Positions 26,789 to 35,528 of a DNA stretch of 64,000 nt are shown here, piece by piece. Every line of letters starts with the position of its first letter. Positions within the stretch are counted from its first letter, which is position 1. The position numbers were made by a program, and so were the translations under genes. The notes below the pieces were generated by a model that did not search any database, had not been told where the DNA came from, and was given only the letters and a program-made list of their open reading frames with translations. Source of the stretch: Glaciimonas sp. PAMC28666 (GTDB taxonomy: Bacteria > Pseudomonadota > Gammaproteobacteria > Burkholderiales > Burkholderiaceae_D); the NCBI RefSeq assembly GCF_016917355.1, contig NZ_CP070304.1:2914001-2978000 (forward strand), written 5' to 3'.

Positions 26789-26901
26789 CACAGGCCACCC
26801 TTCAACCGCCGAACCGTTGCTTGAGCTTATTTTATACGCAATCTGCCCGGCAATAAGGGAATTACCGGCAAGGAATTTTCACCACATTTTTTGATAACAG
26901 G

Positions 26902-26945
26902 AAAGCCGACGTTGCGAGCCATGGTTGCAATGTCGGTTTTTGTAT
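26902..26945 (+). terminator. Rho-independent terminator of cfa
   Basis: AAAGCCGACGTTGC (from 26902) can pair with GCAATGTCGGTTTTT with only G-U and minor mismatches, closed around GAGCCATGGTT. It is followed by TTTTTGTATTTT. It lies between cfa and the convergent marR gene. Confidence 0.75.
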
Positions 26946-26953
26946 TTTCCAGT

Positions 26954-27427
26954 CTATGACTCGTCATTACGCGCAGGACATGTCGCCAATGCGCCACTCA
27001 GCGCGTCAAAAACTCGCAGGCATGCATCGATGTCGGCGCTATCGATATTCGTAAATAACTGACGTCGGAACGGGAGTAGTGCTGCTTCCAGTTTCAGCAC
27101 GCGGCAACTTCCTTCATCTGTCAAATACAATAATTTTGCCCTACGGTCAGTCGGGTCTTCCCGCCGTTCTACCAGTTTCGCGGCGATCAGGTGGTCAATC
27201 ACGCGCACCACCGATGCGGGATCTAATCCCAAAGCATCGGCGACGCTACCTGGGCGCACGCCATTGCCGAGACGGGCAATCATTACCAAAGGCCAGGCGG
27301 TGGCCTGTGACAATCCCAGATACGACACGTTTTGATCCGCAGCAACCTTATAGGCGCGCGTTATCTGGCCGAGTGACATTGTCAAATGCATGAGGTCGCG
27401 GTCGTGTTGTTGCAGTGTTTCAGGCAT
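26954..27427 (-). CDS. MarR family transcriptional regulator
   Basis: A 157-residue MarR/SlyA-type winged-helix repressor. The signature is LTPDQ-like WPLVMIARLGNGVRPGSVADALGLDPASVVRVIDHLIAAKLVERR split over helix 3-4, then the wing EDPTDRRAKLLYLTDEG (DRR is diagnostic). I used the ATG at 27427, which has GAGA six bases upstream. A GTG at 27439 would add four residues. It is divergent from the CzcE-like gene, with 188 bp between them, so that gene is a possible target. MarR proteins often sense phenolic or oxidative signals, but the ligand here is unknown. Confidence 0.88.
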   Translation of the reverse strand: MPETLQQHDRDLMHLTMSLGQITRAYKVAADQNVSYLGLSQATAWPLVMIARLGNGVRPGSVADALGLDPASVVRVIDHLIAAKLVERREDPTDRRAKLLYLTDEGSCRVLKLEAALLPFRRQLFTNIDSADIDACLRVFDALSGALATCPARNDES

Positions 27428-27615
27428 AGTTGGTCTCACTTTTTGTTTTCATACTAAATATTAACATGCAAAGTAAATGGCGTATAATTGGTTTTGTCGG
27501 GAAGCAACCGATAATCGTTTCAATAGTGACGACTAGTACCAAAGCTAAAATCATCGATTGCCTCAGAAGTAATTGAACAAATCTAGCTTAACCAGTCAAC
27601 AAAAAGGAGTACATC

Positions 27616-27975
27616 ATGTCCAATAATTCTATCTCCGCCCTAACTGCCGCTGGCATCCTGCGTACCTCACTTGTGGTATCAGCGCTGGCCCTCGCTTGCT
27701 CTTCCTCATTCGCTGCGGATTTACCGCTTAAGTTTTTAGGCGATCCGGGCTCATTAAGCACCGCGACGCAAACTATCAACATCAAACCCGGTACTAAATA
27801 TGTCAACGTAACCGGTGGCCAGACAGTCAAGTTTGTCGTCGGCGATAAATCTTTCGCGTGGGATTTTGATGTTGGTACCAATGTTCAATCGTTTGACTTG
27901 AATCGGATCGCACCCGCCAATATGCTTGCGCAACCGGTAAAGGTCTATGTCGCACAAGACGTTAAGTCACTATAA
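27616..27975 (+). CDS. CzcE-like periplasmic protein
   Basis: A 119-residue secreted protein with a signal peptide ending near CSSSFAAD. The mature region (TINIKPGTKYVNVTGGQTVKFVVG, DKSFAWDFDVGTNVQSFDLNRIAP, VKVYVAQD) matches the small CzcE family. That family was first described as a copper-binding periplasmic protein of the czc heavy-metal resistance system in Cupriavidus. No metal-efflux genes are nearby. A paralogue lies at 54.2-54.6 kb. AAGGAG precedes the ATG. Metal binding is inferred from the family only, as few histidines or methionines are present. Confidence 0.75.
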   Translation: MSNNSISALTAAGILRTSLVVSALALACSSSFAADLPLKFLGDPGSLSTATQTINIKPGTKYVNVTGGQTVKFVVGDKSFAWDFDVGTNVQSFDLNRIAPANMLAQPVKVYVAQDVKSL

Positions 27976-28014
27976 CGATGCTGCGTAATTTGTGATTTGT
28001 AACTTGTAATGTGC

Positions 28015-28040
28015 ATGCCGCGGCAACGTGTCCGCGGCAT
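28015..28040 (+). terminator. Stem-loop after the CzcE-like gene
   Basis: ATGCCGCGG and CCGCGGCAT form a perfect 9-bp GC-rich stem with an 8-base loop, 40 bases after the stop. It is followed by only a loose T-containing tail (TGCTGTCTCATT). Confidence 0.55.
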
Positions 28041-28252
28041 TGCTGTCTCATTCAGGCAATCGGCAATATAATCGTGTACAGCCAGCACGTATTTTCTTTC
28101 TGCCATTCAATTTTTCCAGGCTATTTTCTCCAGCCAGAATTTTCTCTGCTTCTGTTCACCTCAACTTAACATCATTTTGCCTTGGCTTTTGCCTTAGGGA
28201 GTGATTTTTACGCCTTTAAATAAACAGATAGTCTTTGACTGGCATGGTATCA

Positions 28253-28290
28253 TTTTCGAAATAAAGAATAATATTTCGAAATTACGATAA
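28253..28290 (+). promoter_or_regulatory. IclR-type three-box operator, site 1
   Basis: Box A TTTTCGAAAT (28253-28262) and box B ATTTCGAAAT (28273-28282) have CG centres exactly 20 bp apart. A weaker third box, TTACGATAA, has its CG 8 bp further. The same 20+8 arrangement recurs before other genes of the island. It lies 82 bp upstream of the TctC-like gene. Confidence 0.7.
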
Positions 28291-28371
28291 ACGAGACGCG
28301 GCTTTCCGGCGTAGTACAAGCGCCGCAAGCCGTTCGCGCTTTTAAAGCGCCACCGCAACAGGTAAACATCC

Positions 28372-29370
28372 ATGAACGACAGATCACGCTTTTCGCGCCA
28401 GCGCCGCAGCCTCATTCGGGGTGCTGCAATGGCCTTCTCAAGTCTCGCGTTGGGCGTCAGTCCCGCGCTAGCGCGTTCCTCTGATGCGTTGATTAAGATC
28501 ATGGTCGGTTTTCCACCCGGCGGTGCGGGTGATACGTTCGCACGCATTTTTGCAAACTCATTGCGGGAAGAATTAGGCAATCCGATTGTGATAGAGAATA
28601 AGCCAGGGGCAGGGGGTATGACCGTGGCGCTCACTTTCCTGCACGGCCCAAAAGATGGCAGTCAGCTGATGATGGCAACCGGTTCGACGGCTGTATCGGC
28701 ACCCATTTCACGTGCCAGGCCGCCTTATAATCCGGTTACCGATTTTCAATGGATAGGACTATTAAGCAACGCGCCATTCGTGATCGCGGTCAACCCAAAT
28801 CTTCCCGTGACGGATCTCAAGGGCTTAGTCGCTTACGCAAAGGCGCATCCAAATAAATTATCTTACGGACATGCTGGTCTTGGCACCACGGTGCATCTGG
28901 CTGCTGAACTGTTCAAGTCCATGGCTGGGATTGACGTAGCTGACATCGCCTATAACGGCAGTGCGGGCGCCATTGTCGCAACGCTTGCGGGCGACGTCCA
29001 GTTTGTTGTCGAGACCTCGGGTACGCTCATGCCGTATCAAAAATCTGGAAAATTACGCATCATTACCACGATGGGGGAAGTGCGTGAACGCAATCTTCCA
29101 GATGTACCCACTTCGCGCGAAGCCGGGTATGACTTGCTGGCGGGGACCGCTAACTTGCTGGCAGCACCGTTAGGCACGCCGCATGACGTAATCGAACCGA
29201 TCTCACTGGCGGTCGGACGCGTGATGGCGCGGCCTGCGGTACAGGCACAGTTACTCCAGATGGGGATTGAGCCAGTCTTGAAATCCAGTCCGGCCCAGGC
29301 GCAGGCTTTCGTTGCCGCCGAAGTGGCGCGCTGGACCCCGCTCGTCAAAAAACTCGGTATTGCGCTTTAA
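28372..29370 (+). CDS. Bug/TctC family solute-binding protein
   Basis: A 332-residue periplasmic binding protein of the Bug (tripartite tricarboxylate transporter) family. A twin-arginine-like signal (QRRSLIRGAAMAFSS) leads to the cleavage region SPALARS. The family start IKIMVGFPPGGAGDTFARIFANSLREELG, then VIENKPGAGGM, SYGHAGLGTTVHLAAELF and DVQFVVETSG are characteristic. No tctA/tctB permease gene is close, so it is an orphan, as is common in Burkholderiales. It is the first gene behind operator site 1 and is followed at 46 bp by the nitronate-monooxygenase-like gene. Confidence 0.9.
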   Translation: MNDRSRFSRQRRSLIRGAAMAFSSLALGVSPALARSSDALIKIMVGFPPGGAGDTFARIFANSLREELGNPIVIENKPGAGGMTVALTFLHGPKDGSQLMMATGSTAVSAPISRARPPYNPVTDFQWIGLLSNAPFVIAVNPNLPVTDLKGLVAYAKAHPNKLSYGHAGLGTTVHLAAELFKSMAGIDVADIAYNGSAGAIVATLAGDVQFVVETSGTLMPYQKSGKLRIITTMGEVRERNLPDVPTSREAGYDLLAGTANLLAAPLGTPHDVIEPISLAVGRVMARPAVQAQLLQMGIEPVLKSSPAQAQAFVAAEVARWTPLVKKLGIAL

Positions 29371-29416
29371 CCATTGACTCATATTTTTTGTATTTGCCTT
29401 ATCAAGGAATAGCATT

Positions 29417-30544
29417 ATGCGTACCCCTATTTGTGAAAAACTTGGCTGCGATTTACCTATCTTCGCCTTCTCTCATTGTCGCGACGTAGTCGTCGAAGTG
29501 ACCAAGGCGGGCGGTTTTGGGGTCTTGGGAGCGTCCACTTTTTCGCCCGAGCAACTGGAAACGGAACTATGCTGGATTGATGAACACGTAGGTGGCCGTC
29601 CGTATGGGGTTGACGTCATTATTCCAACCCGCTATGACAAACAATCTGAAAGCAGCACCGCAGATCTTGAGCAGTTGATACCACACACCCATCGCGCTTT
29701 TATGGACAAAATACTGGACGACGCCGGTGTGCCGCCGCTGCCTGCCGATGAGCGAGAGCGGATACACGCCGCGATCGTGAACGGTCGTGGCAATATGACC
29801 CCTGACGGCGCGCGCCGCTTACTGCGGGTTGCACTGACACATCCTCAAGTCAAGCTGGTCGTCAGTGCACTCGGTTCACCACCACCCGATGTGGTGGCTG
29901 AACTACGTGAGCGCAACGTCATGATCGGTGCGATGTGCGGCAAGGGTGAACACGCTGCGCGCCATCGCGCCGCTGGCGTTCAGCTTATCGTTGCGCAGGG
30001 AACTGAGGCGGGCGGGCATACAGGTGATATTGCGACGATGGTATTGGTGCCGCAAGTGGTGGACGCCTGCGGAGACGAGGTAGCGGTATTGGCAGCTGGC
30101 GGTATCGCAAAAGGTAGCCAGATCGCGGCGGCGTTGGCCCTCGGTGCGCAAGGCGTTTGGTGTGGCAGTCTTTGGTTAGGTACGCGTGAGAGCGAGCTGG
30201 ACTCGTTCGAAAAAGAGGTCTTGTTTGAAACTCGTACTGAAGATGCCGTGCGGCGCCGGGCCAGGACCGGCAAACCGGTGCGGATGATCAAGAGCGCTCT
30301 GTCGGAAGCATGGGAACAACCCGGCGCACCCGCGTATTTGCCGACGCCTCTGCAGGGTATTCTCTACAATGAAGCGCATGCCCGCGTGGTGCGTGCCAGG
30401 CGCAAGGATTTGTATTCTTTCCCTGTGGGTCAGGTCGTTGGCATGCTCAACGAAGAAAGTACGGTTCGTGACGTCATGTATCGCTTGCAACTTGAATATC
30501 TCGATACCATGGATCGCTTGCGCCAATTGTCTCCGGCTGACTAA
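29417..30544 (+). CDS. Nitronate monooxygenase-like FMN flavoprotein
   Basis: A 375-residue TIM-barrel flavoprotein of the nitronate monooxygenase / 2-nitropropane dioxygenase family. Visible features are the N-terminal CDLPIFAF and GGFGVLGAS, the QGTEAGGHTGD segment at about residue 194-204 (phosphate and FMN contacts), VAVLAAGGIAKGSQIAAALALGAQGVWCGSLWL, and TRESELDSFEKE. The family oxidises propionate-3-nitronate or simple nitronates, but members are also recruited as other flavin oxidoreductases. It lies in the two-gene unit behind operator site 1, within a ketone-catabolism-like island, so the native substrate may not be a nitronate. Confidence 0.82.
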   Translation: MRTPICEKLGCDLPIFAFSHCRDVVVEVTKAGGFGVLGASTFSPEQLETELCWIDEHVGGRPYGVDVIIPTRYDKQSESSTADLEQLIPHTHRAFMDKILDDAGVPPLPADERERIHAAIVNGRGNMTPDGARRLLRVALTHPQVKLVVSALGSPPPDVVAELRERNVMIGAMCGKGEHAARHRAAGVQLIVAQGTEAGGHTGDIATMVLVPQVVDACGDEVAVLAAGGIAKGSQIAAALALGAQGVWCGSLWLGTRESELDSFEKEVLFETRTEDAVRRRARTGKPVRMIKSALSEAWEQPGAPAYLPTPLQGILYNEAHARVVRARRKDLYSFPVGQVVGMLNEESTVRDVMYRLQLEYLDTMDRLRQLSPAD

Positions 30545-30585
30545 TTACTTTCCCACTTTACTGCAATTATTTATGCAGCAACCAT

Positions 30586-31347
30586 TTATGCAGCAACCGT
30601 GCTGGCGTCGACCAAGGCGCTAGCCGGAAACTGCAATATGATCACTTCGACGCCGCTTGTCCCAGCCTCAAGGTCCAGTACTTTATCGCACGAAATAAAG
30701 AGCGTCGCCAACCCGGTTAACTCCGCGCCGTCGACGCACAGCGCACCTTCTGTGACGACGTAAAAACGCCCCCCGTTATTTTCCCCGCTCGCAGGAGCAG
30801 GCATTTTGTGATGCGGTGGCAGGCGGAAGATCCAGGCCGCCAGTCCGCTCTCTTCCGGCGCAATCAGCGCTGCTTCGACTGGCGACGTTAGACTGGCCAA
30901 CGGTTGCGCCATCGTGCTTGCCTCAGGCGCAGCATGTATTTGCTGCTTCTTGATGCGTAGCGGTAAATGCGGTCGCGATTCAGGTAAGTACCAGGCGCCG
31001 GTGTCACCCATCAGACGGAGCGTCAGATAGGACGCGCCGCGGTCACCCGATACCAATGGTCCGTAGGCCGAATAAGGCGACGCATAATGTATTTCTAAAT
31101 GTCGGATGTTATGCTTCCCGAGCGATCCGCCACCGGCAACGAATACCTGAAATTGATGTTGCGTATGGAAATGCGTAGGCAGCGTCCAATTCGGCGTCTG
31201 TTCGACCAGATATGCCTGAGCGCGCGGCGAGCCGTCGTTGGGGGTGATGTCGGGCACGATTAAATCGGTAATGTGGCCAACGAACTGCGGCGTATTCCGC
31301 GCACGACAAGCTATTTCCAATGTTCGCGCTTTTTTCAGTGTTTGCAT
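30586..31347 (-). CDS. Cupin-like protein of unknown function
   Basis: About 253 residues. The N-terminal half has a cupin pattern (NWTLPTHFHTQHQFQVFVAGGGSLG), with two histidines and a glutamine before the beta-barrel strands. The second half (IFRLPPHHKMPAPASGENNGGRFYVVTEGALCVDG) looks like a second cupin module, so a bicupin is likely. No enzyme family is recognised. The ATG at 31347 is used. A TTG at 31356 has better spacing (6 bases) to AGGAG and may be the true start, while the ATG at 31395 is too far upstream. Operator site 2 lies about 50 bp upstream, which places it in the island regulon. Confidence 0.65.
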   Translation of the reverse strand: MQTLKKARTLEIACRARNTPQFVGHITDLIVPDITPNDGSPRAQAYLVEQTPNWTLPTHFHTQHQFQVFVAGGGSLGKHNIRHLEIHYASPYSAYGPLVSGDRGASYLTLRLMGDTGAWYLPESRPHLPLRIKKQQIHAAPEASTMAQPLASLTSPVEAALIAPEESGLAAWIFRLPPHHKMPAPASGENNGGRFYVVTEGALCVDGAELTGLATLFISCDKVLDLEAGTSGVEVIILQFPASALVDASTVAA

Positions 31348-31688
31348 GACAATCAAAATAAACTCCTGTTTGAATGGACCTTGATGACTCAGCATGAATT
31401 TCGAAAAAACGAAAATATTTTCGAAATTCGAGTATAGTTATTCAAAATAGTTGCGTCAATTGTTACCTGAGGCGGACGGATCATGAGTGATTGATTGCTG
31501 CGCTAATGTAGGAATTCCAAATTTCCATTGATCGTGACCATCTATCACAACAGCTGATCGTGACGTTATCCGTGCTGCCGACTGACAACGCAGGATTGAC
31601 GCGGGTGCATAGTCAAATGGATGTAATAACACTTAGCCTGCTTGTCTTGTAATAGCAGGCTTCTTTAACCTCACATCGCGTAAACCCC
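31348..31688. other. Divergent intergenic region with operator
   Basis: The gap between the cupin gene and the rightward hydrolase gene includes operator site 2 near the cupin side. The rest (31440-31688) shows no gene or clear hairpin. The operator could serve both directions. Confidence 0.5.
31397..31432 (-). promoter_or_regulatory. IclR-type operator, site 2
   Basis: AATTTCGAAAA (31397-31407) and ATTTTCGAAAT (31417-31427) have CG centres 20 bp apart. An extra ACGAAAA lies between them and TTCGAG follows at 31427. The third box is 7 rather than 8 bp away, so this copy is less regular than the others. Confidence 0.6.
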
Positions 31689-32651
31689 ATGCCAACATTA
31701 GACCCGGAAGTCGAACATTTGCTCGCGTTAGGCCGCGCAGCGGGACGTGCCCCGTTTGAAGCGTTAACCCCTGAGGCTGCGCGCATCGCCTATGCCGCTT
31801 CTCGCGATATGATGCAAGCCCCCTGCGTTGAAGTCGCCTCGGTTCGCGATGTCCTAATTCCTGCGCAAGGTGCTCCTTTATGTTTGCGCGTGTATCGCCC
31901 GTTGGGAAGCCAGCTCGATGCGCAACTTCCTTGTCTGGTCTTTCTGCATGGCGGCGGATGGGTGATTGGTAACCTGGAAAGTCACGATCGGCTATGCCGT
32001 CGGCTGGCGAATGCAGCCCGTGTGTGTGTCGTTGCCGTGGATTACCGGCTGGCACCGGAGCACCGCTTTCCGGCAGCGCTGGAGGATGCAGCAACGGCGC
32101 TACGCTGGGTGTTCGATAATGCGGTCGAGTTGTCGCTTGTCCCGGATCGTATCGGCGTCGGTGGCGACAGCGCGGGCGGCAATCTGGCAGCTGTGTTGGC
32201 ATTGATGGCGCGCGACGGCAATGCGCCGCCGCTGGCATATCAGGCACTCATTTATCCGGCTGTCGATTTAACTGCGTCCAGTAACTCCTACCAGACCATA
32301 ACTTCGGGCGTGCCGCTGACTGCGGCCACCATGCAATATTTTATCGAACATTACACGCCTGATACACACGATCGGTTTGACTGGCGCGCATCGCCATTAA
32401 AGGCCGCGAGTCTGGCCGGAACCCCGCCGGCGCTGGTGGTCACGGTCAGCAACGATCCTCTGTGCGACGAAGGTCTTGCTTACGCGCGTCGACTGGAAGA
32501 CGAAGGCGTTCGTGTTACATCGCTGCACTTATCTGACCAGATCCACGGAATGCTGATGATGGGCCAGTTTCTGACCACCAGCAATATCGTCGTTGATTAT
32601 ATTGGCGCCACGCTGGGCGCCGCTTTGTATTCCATCAATGCAACCAATTAG
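31689..32651 (+). CDS. Alpha/beta hydrolase, HSL-type esterase
   Basis: A 320-residue esterase of the hormone-sensitive-lipase family. The oxyanion motif LHGGGWVIGNLESHD is near residue 97, the nucleophile serine is in GVGGDSAGGNLAA near residue 165, and DYRLAPEHRFPAALED is diagnostic. The catalytic Asp is in NDPLCDEG and the His in IHGMLMM near the end. It probably hydrolyses a lactone or ester made by the Baeyer-Villiger monooxygenase encoded 12 bp downstream. The ATG has no strong ribosome binding site. It is the first gene of a three-gene unit with the monooxygenase and an SDR. Confidence 0.9.
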   Translation: MPTLDPEVEHLLALGRAAGRAPFEALTPEAARIAYAASRDMMQAPCVEVASVRDVLIPAQGAPLCLRVYRPLGSQLDAQLPCLVFLHGGGWVIGNLESHDRLCRRLANAARVCVVAVDYRLAPEHRFPAALEDAATALRWVFDNAVELSLVPDRIGVGGDSAGGNLAAVLALMARDGNAPPLAYQALIYPAVDLTASSNSYQTITSGVPLTAATMQYFIEHYTPDTHDRFDWRASPLKAASLAGTPPALVVTVSNDPLCDEGLAYARRLEDEGVRVTSLHLSDQIHGMLMMGQFLTTSNIVVDYIGATLGAALYSINATN

Positions 32652-32663
32652 AAAGAAGCATCC

Positions 32664-34283
32664 ATGATCCGTAACCATTCAACTCTTGCCGGGGACGTCG
32701 ATGTCGTCGTCATCGGTGCTGGCTTTGCAGGGCTTTACATGTTGCATCGCCTGCGCCAGCTCGGCTTGAAAACGCAAGTCTTTGAAGCGGGTAAGGGAGT
32801 AGGGGGAACCTGGTATTGGAACCGCTATCCCGGCGCACGTTGCGACGTCGAGAGTATGCAATATTCCTACTCCTTTTCAGAAGAGCTGCAACAGGAGTGG
32901 CAATGGACCGAGCGCTACCCGAAGCAAGACGAAATACTGCGCTACATCAATCACGTCGCAGACCGCTTTGAACTGCGTTCCGATATTGCGTTTGAAACCA
33001 GAATCGCCAGTGCCAGCTACGACCCAGAGAGTCAGCGCTGGAGCGTGCGCACAGAACAAGGCGCAACCTTATCGGCGCGCTTCCTGATCACTGCTGCGGG
33101 TTGTTTGTCTGCCGCAAGGATGCCGGATCTGGCAGGCTTGGCGAGCTTTAAAGGACAGTGCTACCACACCGGGAACTGGCCGCACGAACCGGTCGACTTC
33201 ACCGGAATGCGAGTCGGTGTCATTGGGACTGGCTCGTCAGGTATTCAGACCATTCCCGTGATAGCGAAGCAAGCCAGCGAGTTGGTGGTCTTTCAACGTA
33301 CGCCGAATTTCAGCATTCCGGCATGGAACCGACCATTGTCGGATGAGGATCAGCAAGCCTGGAAAGCAGATTACGCGGCCAATCGGGAAAAGGCGCGGCG
33401 TACCCGCTCCGGAATTTTGTACGAATACAGCACCCGTGCTACCACAGAGGTGCCGCAGGCCGAACGCGAGCTGGAATACGAACGCCGCTGGAATAGGGGC
33501 GGGGCCAACTATACGCACGCGTTTAACGATATTTACACCAACCGCACCTCGAACGATAGCGCTGCGCAATTCGTGCGCAATAAGATTCATGCAACAGTCA
33601 ATGATCCTGATGTGGCTGCGCTCCTCGCGCCCAACGATCACGCAATCGGCACCAAGCGAATTTGTGTCGATACCGATTATTACCAGACATTTAATCAAGC
33701 GCACGTCAGTCTTGTCGATCTCCGGGCAGCACCGATTGAAGAGATCGTACCGGAAGGGATTCGCACCGTCACCGCCACCTATGCGCTGGACTGCATCGTG
33801 TTTGCGACCGGTTATGACGCGGTGACTGGCGCGCTGGATCGCATCGATATTCGCGGAACCGGAGGGCTGGCATTGAAGGATAAGTGGGTTGAGGGTCCGC
33901 GTACTTACCTGGGCCTGATGACAGCGGGTTTTCCAAATCTATTTTTCATCACGGGCCCGGGCAGTCCATCGATATTGACCAACGTCGTCGTAGCCATCGA
34001 GCAGCACGTAGACTGGATCGCCAAGTGTATCGCCTCTATGCAGGAACACAAGCGTGGCGTGGCCGAAGCGGATGCGAGCGCCGAGAACGATTGGGTGGCA
34101 CACGTCAATGAGGTTGCTTCAAAGACGCTGTTTCCTACTACCAAGTCCTGGTTTATGGGAGCGAACATTCCGGGTAAACCGCAGGTCTTTTTGCCCTATG
34201 TTGGCGGCTTGGGCAATTACACGGAAATATGCGATGACGTTGCCGCAGACGATTATCGCGGCTTTGCTTTTAAGCCGTTTTAA
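32664..34283 (+). CDS. Baeyer-Villiger monooxygenase (type I), first copy
   Basis: A 539-residue FAD/NADPH monooxygenase. The FAD motif VIGAGFAGLYMLHRLR is near residue 16 and the type I BVMO fingerprint FxGxxxHxxxWP is present as FKGQCYHTGNWP near residue 157. The NADPH motif GVIGTGSSGIQTIPVIA is near 182, followed by VFQRTPNFSIP and the family's ATGYDAVTGAL. The length fits cyclohexanone- and phenylacetone-monooxygenase-like enzymes, which insert oxygen next to a ketone. It lies between an esterase and an SDR, the classical ketone-ester-hydrolysis-oxidation order. It is similar to the second BVMO at 40.4 kb but clearly diverged. The ketone substrate is unknown. Confidence 0.93.
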   Translation: MIRNHSTLAGDVDVVVIGAGFAGLYMLHRLRQLGLKTQVFEAGKGVGGTWYWNRYPGARCDVESMQYSYSFSEELQQEWQWTERYPKQDEILRYINHVADRFELRSDIAFETRIASASYDPESQRWSVRTEQGATLSARFLITAAGCLSAARMPDLAGLASFKGQCYHTGNWPHEPVDFTGMRVGVIGTGSSGIQTIPVIAKQASELVVFQRTPNFSIPAWNRPLSDEDQQAWKADYAANREKARRTRSGILYEYSTRATTEVPQAERELEYERRWNRGGANYTHAFNDIYTNRTSNDSAAQFVRNKIHATVNDPDVAALLAPNDHAIGTKRICVDTDYYQTFNQAHVSLVDLRAAPIEEIVPEGIRTVTATYALDCIVFATGYDAVTGALDRIDIRGTGGLALKDKWVEGPRTYLGLMTAGFPNLFFITGPGSPSILTNVVVAIEQHVDWIAKCIASMQEHKRGVAEADASAENDWVAHVNEVASKTLFPTTKSWFMGANIPGKPQVFLPYVGGLGNYTEICDDVAADDYRGFAFKPF

Positions 34284-34355
34284 CATTTAACGAGCGCTGA
34301 CCGTCGCCCTTGATAGCGCCGGTAAAGCCTCACACGCAGAAATTGAAATTACATC

Positions 34356-35111
34356 ATGGACACATATATGACCAGCAATTCGAATCGATTCACGGATAGA
34401 GTATTTTTGATATCCGGCGGGGCACGTGGCCTTGGTACTGCGCAAGCGCGGTTTCTGGTGGCAGAGGGCGCAAAAGTTGTCATTGCGGATGTGCTTATCG
34501 AGGAAGGCCAAAAGTTGGCGCAAGAATTAGGCGAAGCGTGCATTTTTCAACCGCTCGACGTAACCTCCGAAGCGCAATGGGATGCTGCCGTAGCGGTAGC
34601 GCGCAATATGGGTAAACTACATGGTCTGGTAAATAACGCCGGCGTGTATACACCGCAAGCGCTGGTCGATACCGACACGGCGCAGTTTGAACGGCACATG
34701 CGCATCAATCAGTTGGGTACGTTCCTTGGCATGCGCGCCGTGGTCGCGGCGTTTGAAGAAACCGGTAGCGGCGCGATAGTCAATATGTCCTCTACCGTCG
34801 CCCTGCGTAGTGCGCCCAACTCGATCGCTTATACGGCCAGCAAATGGGCAGTGCGGGGCATGACCAAGGCCGCGGCGCTGGAACTGGCAGACCGTAACAT
34901 CCGCGTCAATTCTGTCCATCCCGGACCCATCGATACCGACATGCTCAACATCCGTAGTCGCGAAGAAAATCTGCGCAGAGTCCAGCAAGTACCTATGAAG
35001 CGGCTCGGCACCAAGGAAGAAATTGCTAAGTTAGTGCTATTTCTTCTATCCGATGACAGCTTATATATGACCGGCTCCGAAGTCGCAATGGACGGCGGCG
35101 CCGCCCTTTAG
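34356..35111 (+). CDS. Short-chain dehydrogenase/reductase
   Basis: A 251-residue classical SDR with ISGGARGLGTAQARFLVAEGA (TGxxxGxG variant with SGG) and VIADVLIEEG, which suggests NAD(H). NNAGVYTP, the catalytic Ser in NMSSTVALRS and Tyr-Lys in AYTASKWAVRGMTK are present, and MDGGAAL is near the end. It resembles cyclohexanol- and 3-alpha-hydroxysteroid-dehydrogenase-like SDRs in its FLGMRAVVAAFEETGSGAIVN section. The ATG at 34356 or 34368 could start it, and neither has a strong ribosome binding site. It follows the first BVMO by 72 bp. It may supply the ketone from an alcohol or oxidise the alcohol released by the esterase. Confidence 0.9.
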   Translation: MDTYMTSNSNRFTDRVFLISGGARGLGTAQARFLVAEGAKVVIADVLIEEGQKLAQELGEACIFQPLDVTSEAQWDAAVAVARNMGKLHGLVNNAGVYTPQALVDTDTAQFERHMRINQLGTFLGMRAVVAAFEETGSGAIVNMSSTVALRSAPNSIAYTASKWAVRGMTKAAALELADRNIRVNSVHPGPIDTDMLNIRSREENLRRVQQVPMKRLGTKEEIAKLVLFLLSDDSLYMTGSEVAMDGGAAL

Positions 35112-35528
35112 GACCTACCAAAAACCGCCCCAGCGGGGTTGTGCTTTCCTGGCCACCTACGCGGCCCGGTACTGACGTTCTGTCTGCGTCGGCACGCCTT
35201 GCTGGGACGATTTTTGGCAAGTCCTGAAAGACTATCGTGGCATCCAACCCTAACGGCGTTCTGCTTTTCTTTCCCTGCCGCGTACACGACACGGTCCAGC
35301 CCCCCCGGGACCGACCGTGCTGTCTTTATCGGCAACTTCTATAAATAGTTCTTGGGTGCATTGGGATGAAAAGATACGCGATAAATCGATAAATCGTCGT
35401 TGCGGGGGAGCGTATTCGTGATAATATTTTCGCAAATACAGATTGAATTTCGAATATTCGAAATATTAAATTAAAACGACTTGCCTGCAATCGCTTAGCG
35501 TTGACAGGCTAGCGACTCAGGAGATGAA
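35112..35528. other. Intergenic region: hairpins then IclR-type operator
   Basis: In this 417-bp gap the first half is GC-rich and includes a stem of CACGGTC (35290-35296) with GACCGTG (35313-35319), possibly terminating the upstream unit. The second half is AT-rich and carries operator site 3 at 35427-35464. No gene seen. Confidence 0.55.
35427..35464 (+). promoter_or_regulatory. IclR-type three-box operator, site 3
   Basis: TTTTCGCAAA (35427-35436), ATTTCGAAT (35447-35455) and ATTCGAAAT (35456-35464) have CG centres at intervals of 20 and 8 bp, as at sites 1 and 5. It ends 65 bp before the first Liv operon. Confidence 0.7.

Larger units (their letters stand above)
27976..28371. other. Intergenic region with hairpin and IclR-type operator
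   Basis: This 396-bp gap contains a hairpin after the CzcE-like gene (28015-28040) and a TTTCGAAA-type operator (28253-28290) 82 bp before the next start codon. A TTGACT hexamer at 28235-28240 could be a -35 element just before the operator. No gene seen. Confidence 0.55.

Noticed and set aside
31633-32247. 204-codon minus-strand frame across the esterase gene start
   Set aside because: It is low-complexity, rich in Arg/Pro/His, and overlaps a clear esterase gene.
35139-35348. 69-codon frame in the gap before the first Liv operon
   Set aside because: It shows no signal, domain or ribosome binding site, and a possible terminator stem lies within it.
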